In this document: one piece after another, positions 58,077-64,000 of the stretch
Layout of the letters: every line of letters begins with the position of its first letter
Numbering within the stretch: the first letter of the stretch is position 1
Source: Mycobacterium sp. AZCC_0083
Lineage (GTDB): Bacteria > Actinomycetota > Actinomycetes > Mycobacteriales > Mycobacteriaceae
DNA: 64,000 bases
Direction of reading: 5' to 3'
Assembly (NCBI RefSeq): GCF_014202335.1
Contig: NZ_JACHGP010000010.1
Span: forward strand, 62,001-126,000
Position numbers and translations under genes: made by a program
The notes under the pieces: model-generated
Told to the model about the DNA's origin: nothing
Database searches by the model: none
The model's input: only the letters and a program-made list of their open reading frames with translations

Positions 58077-58715
58077 ATGCGGATCACCTCCGCGTTGATG
58101 GTCGTCGGTCTTGCCGTCGCGCTGGCAGCACCCGCCGCCGCGCGCCCGTCCGATCCTGGCGTGGTCTCCTACGCCGTGCTCGGCAAGGGTTCGGTGGGCA
58201 ACATCGTCGGTGCCCCGATGACGTGGGACTCGACGTTCACCGCACCGTTCCAGGGCTTCTACGTCGACGCCCCGAACTGCAACAACTGGGCCGACATCGG
58301 GCTGCCCGACGTCTACGCCGATCCCGACCTGGCGTCGTTCAACGGCGCCGTGGCACAACGTTCGGCGAACGACGACACCAACCTGGTCAAGCAGGCCGTC
58401 GGGGTGTTCGCCACCAACGACGCGGCCACCAGGGCGTTTCACCGAGTGACCGACAGAACCGTCGGTTGCGATGGCACGACCACCGTGATGCACCTCGACG
58501 ACTTCGTCACCGAGACGTGGTCGTTCGAGGGGATTCAGCCAACGGCGACCGACGCGGTGTGGGTGAAGCAGGAAGTGGGTATTGACCGACGGTGCTTCAC
58601 GCAGACCCGGTTGCGCGAGAACGTTCTGCTGCAAGCGAAAGTCTGTCAGCCTGGCAACGGCGGGCCCGCGGTGAACGTGCTGGCCGGGGCGATGCAGAAC
58701 TCGCTCGGTCAGTAA
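58077..58715 (+). CDS. Secreted PknH-like sensor-domain protein (Rv3705c-like)
   Basis: The 212-aa precursor has a signal peptide (ITSALMVVGLAVALAAPAAA-RPS). The mature part has four Cys residues in the arrangement of PknH extracellular sensor domains (PNCNNWADIG, TVGCDGTTT, DRRCFTQTR, AKVCQPG), implying two disulfides. There is no TM helix after the signal, so it is a soluble or wall-associated sensor-fold protein. Ligand unknown. It begins 4 bp after ohr, so co-transcription is likely. Confidence 0.82.
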   Translation: MRITSALMVVGLAVALAAPAAARPSDPGVVSYAVLGKGSVGNIVGAPMTWDSTFTAPFQGFYVDAPNCNNWADIGLPDVYADPDLASFNGAVAQRSANDDTNLVKQAVGVFATNDAATRAFHRVTDRTVGCDGTTTVMHLDDFVTETWSFEGIQPTATDAVWVKQEVGIDRRCFTQTRLRENVLLQAKVCQPGNGGPAVNVLAGAMQNSLGQ

Positions 58716-58848
58716 CGGTCGGGCCACCGGGGAACACCCAGCCTCGAGTTACGGGAAATTCGCGAGACTTTGTCGGTGTCCTCTGGAAGATGGAGGGGGT
58801 GTCGGCGATCTTGAACGATCCGTGTCCGAACGGGAGGGGATGGTTGCG

Positions 58849-60114
58849 ATGACCACCACCGCGGCAGACCTTCGCCCGATTCCACTGGCGACATCAAGTG
58901 CCGCCGATGTCGCCAGGTACGTCGGCGGCGCATGTCTGCGCGACGGGCCCGTCGGCAACGTCGGTCTGGAGATCGAGGCGCACTGCTTCGACCTGGCCGA
59001 TCCGATGCGCCGCCCCGGCTGGGACGAGCTGACCGAGGTCATCGCCACCGTGCCGGAACTACCCGGTGGCAGCGTCATCACCGTCGAACCGGGCGGCGCG
59101 GTCGAACTCTCCGGCCCGCCGTTCGACGGCGCCGTCGCGGCGATCGAGGCGATGAGCGCGGATCGGGCGGTGCTGCAGGAGGCCTTCGCCCGCAGCGGGC
59201 TGGGCCTTGTCCTGCTCGGCGCCGATCCGCTCCGGCCCGCCAAACGGGTCAACCCCGGCGCCCGCTACCACGCGATGGAGCGGTTCTTCGAGGCCAGTGA
59301 CACCGGCGTGGCCGGGGCCGCGATGATGACCTCGACGGCATCGGTTCAGGTCAACGTCGACGCGGGCCCGCGCGACGGCTGGGCCGCGCGGGTGCGACTG
59401 GCCCACGCGTTGGGCCCGACGATGATCGCGATATCGGCCAACTCCCCACTGCTTGCCGGTGAATTCTCGGGGTGGCGCAGCACGCGCCAGCGGGTGTGGA
59501 GCCAACTCGACTCGGCCCGCTGCGGCCCGATCCTCGGTGCGGATGGCGACGATCCCGCCAACGACTGGGCGCGGTACGCGCTGAAGGCACCGGTGATGCT
59601 GGTGCACACTCCCGAGGCCGTCCCGGTGACCGAATGGGTGCCCCTCGCCGACTGGGCAGATGGCACGACCCTGCTGGACGGGCGCCGCCCGACGGCAGCC
59701 GACGTCGACTACCACCTGACCACGCTGTTCCCACCCGTCCGGCCGCGGGGATTCCTCGAGATCCGGTACCTGGACAGCGTGCCCGACGACGTGTGGCCCG
59801 CGATCGTGTTCACCCTCGTCACGCTGCTCGACGACCCCGTTGCGGCCGACATCGCCGCTGAGGCAACCGAACCCGTCGCCACCGCATGGGATCGCGCCGC
59901 GCGCATCGGGCTCGGCGACCAACGGCTGCAGGAGTCTGCGATCCGCTGCGTGCGGGCTGCAGCCGAACGCTCACCCGAGGGGTTGATCGACGCCATGGAG
60001 ACACTGGTCGCGCAGGTGGAGGCGGGACGCAGCCCCGCCGACGAGTTCTCCGATCGTGTCGTGGACCGCGGCGTCGTCGCGGTGGTGAGCCACTTGGCGA
60101 AGGGTGTTTCGTGA
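58849..60114 (+). CDS. egtA: Glutamate-cysteine ligase EgtA
   Basis: About 421 aa from ATG 58849, with GGGAGGGG upstream; ATG 58840 and GTG 58822 are alternatives. Motifs: VGLEIEAHCFDLADP, PGGSVITVEPGGAVELSGPP, VNPGARYHAMERFF, MMTSTASVQVNVDAG and PRGFLEIRYLDSVPDDVWP. It makes gamma-glutamylcysteine for ergothioneine. Its stop overlaps egtB by 4 nt. Confidence 0.95.
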   Translation: MTTTAADLRPIPLATSSAADVARYVGGACLRDGPVGNVGLEIEAHCFDLADPMRRPGWDELTEVIATVPELPGGSVITVEPGGAVELSGPPFDGAVAAIEAMSADRAVLQEAFARSGLGLVLLGADPLRPAKRVNPGARYHAMERFFEASDTGVAGAAMMTSTASVQVNVDAGPRDGWAARVRLAHALGPTMIAISANSPLLAGEFSGWRSTRQRVWSQLDSARCGPILGADGDDPANDWARYALKAPVMLVHTPEAVPVTEWVPLADWADGTTLLDGRRPTAADVDYHLTTLFPPVRPRGFLEIRYLDSVPDDVWPAIVFTLVTLLDDPVAADIAAEATEPVATAWDRAARIGLGDQRLQESAIRCVRAAAERSPEGLIDAMETLVAQVEAGRSPADEFSDRVVDRGVVAVVSHLAKGVS

Positions 60115-61400
60115 CGACGCGTGAGCTGCTGGCGCGCGAGCTGACCCAGGCGCGCGATCGCACACTGCGATTGGTCGAGTTCGACGACGCCGAACTGGTG
60201 CGCCAGTACGACCCGCTGATGAGTCCGCTGGTCTGGGACCTCGCCCACATCGGCCAGCAGGAGGAGCTGTGGCTGCTGCGCGGCGGCGACACGCGCAGGC
60301 CCGGCATCCTGCCTGCCGCGGTGGACGGTCTCTACGACGCCTTCGTGCACTCGCGGGCCAGCCGCGTCGACCTTCCCCTGCTGCCGCCCGCCGACGCCCG
60401 CTCGTACTGCCGCACCGTGCGATCGAAGGCGCTCGACGCGTTGGACGCACTACCCGACGACGACGGCTCGGGTGTGGATCCCGCGTTCGTCTACGGGCTG
60501 GTGATCAGCCACGAGAACCAGCACGACGAGACGATGCTGCAGGCACTCGGCCTGCGGTCGGGCCCGCCGATCCTCGGAACCGGCGCGCCGTTGCCACTCG
60601 GCCGCCCTGGCGTCGCGGGTACGTCGGTTCCGGTGCCCGGCGGTCCGTTCGTCCTTGGCGTCGACGCGGTCACCGAACCGCACTCGCTGGACAACGAGCG
60701 GCCTGCGCACGTCGTCGACGTGCCCAGCTTCCGGATCGGGCGCGTTCCCGTCACCAACGCCGAGTGGCGCCGGTTCATCGACGACGGTGGCTACCGCGAG
60801 CCGCGGTGGTGGTCGGACCGCGGCTGGTCGCATCGCCAGGAGGCGGGTCTAGTGGCACCGAAGTTCTGGAATGTCGACGGCACGCGCACCCGGTTTGGTC
60901 ACGTCGAGGACATTCCCTCCGACGAACCCGTTCAGCACGTGACGTTCTTCGAAGCCGAGGCGTACGCGGCGTGGGCCGGGGCTCGGCTGCCCACCGAGAT
61001 GGAGTGGGAGAAGACGTGCGCGTGGGATCCCGTCGCGCAGAAGCGTCGCCGGTTCCCGTGGGGTGCAACGGAACCCACCGCCGCGTTGGCAAATCTGGAC
61101 GGCGACGCGCTTCGGCCGGCGCCGGTTGGGGCCTACCCGGCCGGCGCGTCGGCGTACGGAGCGGAGCAGATGCTCGGCGACGTGTGGGAGTGGACCACCT
61201 CGCCGCTGCGGCCGTGGCCCGGTTTCACCCCGATGGTCTACGAGCAGTACACGAAGCCGTTCTTCGACGGCGACTACCGCGTGCTGCGGGGAGGGGCCTG
61301 GGCGGTGGGGTCGAACATCGTGCGGCCCAGCTTCCGCAACTGGGATCACCCCATCCGGCGGCAGATCTTCTCCGGTGTCCGGTTGGCCTGGGACGCCTGA
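60111..61400 (+). CDS. egtB: Hercynine oxygenase EgtB
   Basis: The 429-aa protein has an N-terminal DinB-like domain with iron ligands in VWDLAHIGQQEELWLL and SHENQHDETML (His-x3-His-x-Glu pattern split over two helices), and a C-terminal FGE-sulfatase/lectin-like domain (RLPTEMEWEKTCAWDP, MLGDVWEWTTSPL, RVLRGGAWAVGSN). It joins hercynine and gamma-glutamylcysteine with oxygen to the sulfoxide. GTG start overlaps egtA. Confidence 0.95.
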   Translation: MTTRELLARELTQARDRTLRLVEFDDAELVRQYDPLMSPLVWDLAHIGQQEELWLLRGGDTRRPGILPAAVDGLYDAFVHSRASRVDLPLLPPADARSYCRTVRSKALDALDALPDDDGSGVDPAFVYGLVISHENQHDETMLQALGLRSGPPILGTGAPLPLGRPGVAGTSVPVPGGPFVLGVDAVTEPHSLDNERPAHVVDVPSFRIGRVPVTNAEWRRFIDDGGYREPRWWSDRGWSHRQEAGLVAPKFWNVDGTRTRFGHVEDIPSDEPVQHVTFFEAEAYAAWAGARLPTEMEWEKTCAWDPVAQKRRRFPWGATEPTAALANLDGDALRPAPVGAYPAGASAYGAEQMLGDVWEWTTSPLRPWPGFTPMVYEQYTKPFFDGDYRVLRGGAWAVGSNIVRPSFRNWDHPIRRQIFSGVRLAWDA

Positions 61401-62092
61401 TGTGCAGGCATCTGGGCTGGCTGGGTGCACCGGTATCGGTGGCATCGCTCGTCCTCGACCCGCCGTACGGCCTTCTGGTGCAGTCGTATTCGCCGCGGCG
61501 TCAGAAGCACGGCCTGGTCAACGCCGACGGCTGGGGTGTCGGCTTCTTCGACCAGCAGGCCCCGCGACGGTGGCGCAGCGCGGCCCCGCTGTGGGGTGAC
61601 GCATCGTTTGCATCGGTGGCGCCCGCGCTGCGCAGTGAATGCGTCGTCGCGGCGGTCCGCTCGGCGTCCGTCGGCATGCCCATCGAAGCGACCGCCACGG
61701 CGCCGTTCACCGACGGACGGTGGCTGCTGTCGCACAACGGGATAGTGGACAGGGCGGTGTTGCCACCGTCTGCGGCGGCTGAATCCACCGTCGACAGTGC
61801 ACTTCTCGCGGCACTTGTCTTCGACAGGGGACTCGATCGACTCGGTGACACCATCGCCGAGGTCGGAGCCGCCGACCCCAACGCCCGGTTGAACATACTG
61901 GCCGCCAACGGATCTCGACTGCTAGCCACGACATGGGGTGACACTCTGTCGGTGCTGCGGAGAGACGACGGCGTGGTGCTGGCCAGCGAACCCTACGACG
62001 ACGACCCCGACTGGCAGGAGATCCCCGACCGCCATCTGGTCGACGTCTCCGGCACGCACATCGAACTCGTTCCCCTGAAAGGATCGTCATGA
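61400..62092 (+). CDS. egtC: Ergothioneine biosynthesis glutamine amidotransferase-like EgtC
   Basis: The 230-aa Ntn-hydrolase starts MCRHLGWLG with catalytic Cys2 and has HGLVNADGWGVGFFD, VAAVRSASVGMPIEATATAPF and WLLSHNGIVD. It removes the gamma-glutamyl group from the hercynyl-gamma-glutamylcysteine sulfoxide. ATG overlaps the egtB stop by one base and its stop overlaps egtD by 4 nt. Confidence 0.95.
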   Translation: MCRHLGWLGAPVSVASLVLDPPYGLLVQSYSPRRQKHGLVNADGWGVGFFDQQAPRRWRSAAPLWGDASFASVAPALRSECVVAAVRSASVGMPIEATATAPFTDGRWLLSHNGIVDRAVLPPSAAAESTVDSALLAALVFDRGLDRLGDTIAEVGAADPNARLNILAANGSRLLATTWGDTLSVLRRDDGVVLASEPYDDDPDWQEIPDRHLVDVSGTHIELVPLKGSS

Positions 62093-63054
62093 CCTTGTCG
62101 TTGTCCAACTATCTCGCCGCCGACTCCGCCGCGGACGCGCTGCGGCGAGACGTACGCGACGGCCTGACCTGCACTCCGAAGTCGTTGCCGCCCAAGTGGT
62201 TCTACGACTCCGTCGGCAGTGACCTGTTCGACCAGATCACTCGGCTGCCCGAGTACTACCCGACGCGCGCCGAGGCCGAGATCCTGCGGGCCCGCGCCGC
62301 GGACATCGCCGCGGCCTCCGGTGCCGACACGTTGGTCGAACTCGGCAGTGGTACGTCGGAGAAGACCCGGATCCTGCTGGACGCCCTGCGCGATGGTGGA
62401 TCGCTGCGACGGTTCATCCCTTTCGACGTCGATGCGTCCGTGCTGGAGTCCGCCGGTGCCGCCATCGGCGAGGAGTACCCGGGCATCGAGATCGACGCCG
62501 TCTGTGGGGACTTCGAAGAGCACCTCGGCAAGATTCCCCACGTTGGCCGCCGGCTGGTGATCTTCCTCGGATCGACCATCGGCAACCTCACCACCGAGCC
62601 CCGCGCGGAATTCCTTGCCGCACTGGCGGACAACTTGGAACCGGGGGACGGGCTGCTGTTGGGTACCGACTTGGTCAAGGACGTCGACCGGATAGTGCGC
62701 GCCTATGACGACGGTGCGGGAGTGACCGCTCAGTTCAACAAGAACGTGCTTGCGGTCGTGAACCGGGAAGTCGACGCCGACTTCGACCTCGATGCCTTCG
62801 ACCACGTCGCACGCTGGAACGTCGACGAGGAGCGCATCGAAATGTGGCTGCGGGCAAGCACTCAGCAACGCGTACGCGTCGGTGGGCTCGACATGAGCGT
62901 CGACTTCGCTGCCGGCGAGGAGATGCTCACCGAGGTGTCCTGCAAGTTCCGGGCCGACGCCGTCGCCGCCGAGCTTGCCGCCGTCGGTCTGCGCCGGACC
63001 AACTGGTGGACCGATCAGGCCGGGGACTTCGGGCTGTCACTCGCGGTCAAGTGA
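62089..63054 (+). CDS. egtD: Histidine N-alpha-methyltransferase EgtD
   Basis: The 321-aa protein has PPKWFYDSVGSDLFDQITRLPEYYPTRAE, SAM motif LVELGSGTSEKTRILLDAL, FIPFDVDASVLE and IFLGSTIGNLT. This is the DUF2260 methyltransferase that trimethylates histidine to hercynine, the first committed step. ATGA overlap with egtC. Confidence 0.96.
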   Translation: MTLSLSNYLAADSAADALRRDVRDGLTCTPKSLPPKWFYDSVGSDLFDQITRLPEYYPTRAEAEILRARAADIAAASGADTLVELGSGTSEKTRILLDALRDGGSLRRFIPFDVDASVLESAGAAIGEEYPGIEIDAVCGDFEEHLGKIPHVGRRLVIFLGSTIGNLTTEPRAEFLAALADNLEPGDGLLLGTDLVKDVDRIVRAYDDGAGVTAQFNKNVLAVVNREVDADFDLDAFDHVARWNVDEERIEMWLRASTQQRVRVGGLDMSVDFAAGEEMLTEVSCKFRADAVAAELAAVGLRRTNWWTDQAGDFGLSLAVK

Positions 63055-64000
63055 GCCTGGCGACCGCCTGGCGCGACGCCAGACCGCCGGTGGCGGGCGT
63101 GCACCTCGACAGTGCCGCATGCTCTCGGCAGACGTTCGCCGTGATCGACGCCGTGGCCCAGCACGCGCGGCACGAGGCCGAGGTCGGCGGGTACGTCGCG
63201 GCCGAAGCCGCCGAGCCCGTGCTCGAGGCGGGGCGGGCTGCCGTCGCGGCGCTCACCGGGTTCACCGCCGCCGACGTCGTCTTCACCACGGGCGCCAACC
63301 ACGCCCTCGACATCCTGCTCGGCGATTGGCGTGGCGCCAAGACTCTGGCCTGTCTGCCTGGCGAGTTCGGGCCGAACCTGGTCATCATGGCGCAGCACGG
63401 ATTCGACGTGCGGCTGCTGCCGGTCGATGACGCGGGCCGTCTCGACGTCGACGCTGCCGCCCGTGCCTTGCGGGCCGATCCGCCTGCGCTGGTGCACTTC
63501 ACGCCGCTGGGCAGTCACCGCGGCATCGTTCAGCCCGTAGAGGCGATCGCCGCGGTGTGCCGCGGTGTGGGCATCCCTCTGATCGTCGACGCCGCCCAGG
63601 CCTTCGCCCACCTCGACTGCGCAGACGTCGGCGCCGACGCGGTGTACTCGGCGTCGCGGAAGTGGACCGCTGGGCCGCGAGGGCTCGGTGTGCTGGCCGC
63701 CCGCGGCGGCCTGTTGAGCGAGTCGAGGCTCGGGTGGTTCGGCCATACCGAGGTGAACTGCGCTGCACAGGTGGGTCTTTCGATCGCGCTCGGCGAGCAC
63801 TTGGCTGCGGGGCCAGCGCAGATCCGGGCCCGGCTGGTGGAACTCGGCGCCATGACCCGCACCGCGCTGGCCGGTGTGGCGGGATGGCAGGTGGTCGAAC
63901 CCACCGACGAGCCCAGTGCCATCACCACGCTGAGCCCACCCGACGGCGTCGACCCCCAGGACGTGCGGGCCAGGCTGATCGCCGAACACCGGATCGTCAC
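63051..64000 (+). CDS. egtE: PLP-dependent C-S lyase EgtE (3' end beyond the window)
   Basis: GTG 63051 overlaps the egtD stop. About 316 codons are present before the right edge. Class V aminotransferase-like features are VDAAQAFAHLDCADVGADAVYSASRKWTAGPRGLGVLAARGG with the PLP Lys, and FTTGANHALDILLG. It cleaves hercynylcysteine sulfoxide to ergothioneine. The C-terminus is missing only because the window ends. Confidence 0.93.
   Translation, partial: MSLATAWRDARPPVAGVHLDSAACSRQTFAVIDAVAQHARHEAEVGGYVAAEAAEPVLEAGRAAVAALTGFTAADVVFTTGANHALDILLGDWRGAKTLACLPGEFGPNLVIMAQHGFDVRLLPVDDAGRLDVDAAARALRADPPALVHFTPLGSHRGIVQPVEAIAAVCRGVGIPLIVDAAQAFAHLDCADVGADAVYSASRKWTAGPRGLGVLAARGGLLSESRLGWFGHTEVNCAAQVGLSIALGEHLAAGPAQIRARLVELGAMTRTALAGVAGWQVVEPTDEPSAITTLSPPDGVDPQDVRARLIAEHRIV

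Overview
The window is high-GC actinobacterial DNA with many GTG starts and 1-4 nt gene overlaps. Its gene content and order point to a fast-growing Mycobacterium (Mycolicibacterium) near M. smegmatis. Read left to right, about 20.8-64 kb follows the M. tuberculosis order Rv3723 (lucA), Rv3722c (aspC), Rv3721c (dnaX), Rv3720, Rv3719, Rv3718c, Rv3717 (ami1), Rv3716c (ybaB), recR, gatD, murT, dnaQ-like, leuA, ask, asd, Rv3707c-like, Rv3706c-like, Rv3705c-like and egtABCDE, with accessory blocks inserted. Synteny was judged from memory of these genomes; no search was run.

Region 1 (1-9.6 kb) is an accessory catabolic island. On the minus strand lie a class III PLP aminotransferase-fold enzyme, an APH-type small-molecule kinase, an SDR and a GntR regulator. 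This set resembles the enzymes of the actinobacterial aminoalcohol/aminoacetone microcompartment locus. Divergently there is an APC permease, a B12-dependent diol/glycerol dehydratase whose large and medium subunits are fused, its small subunit, and the large reactivase subunit. No shell protein gene is visible. The divergent promoter holds a 28-bp dyad and three 13-bp tandem repeats.

Region 2 (9.6-20.8 kb) has a tetR-mmpS-mmpL export set and an NHEJ-type repair cluster: two LigC ATP-dependent DNA ligases and a LigD-Pol-like primase-polymerase. The ligases are separated by an epoxide-hydrolase-like enzyme and a CGNR regulator that share a perfect operator-like palindrome. A small Gly/Trp-rich secreted protein, a small membrane protein and an HtrA/PepA-like protease follow.

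Region 3 (20.8-39.2 kb) is the conserved core: lucA, tRNA-Ser(GGA), SRP RNA, aspC, dnaX, a HAD protein, a DMT/NIPA-like transporter flanked by a duplicated gene end, the methyltransferase plus FAD-reductase pair linked to 10-methyl fatty acids, ami1, ybaB-recR, murT-gatD and a dnaQ-like exonuclease. It ends with an AraC regulator, a methyltransferase and a self-regulated-looking membrane protein/TetR pair.

Region 4 (39.2-50.9 kb) has leuA with a leader peptide and pseudoknot-type attenuator. It is followed by a nitrogen operon: ammonium channel, type III glutamine synthetase-like enzyme, three split glutamate-synthase-like subunits, an FAD amine oxidase and an XRE-cupin regulator. This resembles the N-methylglutamate/Glx system, with candidate GlnR sites upstream of amt.

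Region 5 (51-64 kb) has ask-asd with an internal start for the aspartokinase beta subunit, exported and lipoprotein genes, a catalase, an Ohr peroxidase and the ergothioneine operon egtABCDE, cut by the right edge. With the catalase and Ohr it makes a redox-defence cluster. No insertion sequence, phage gene or CRISPR array was seen.
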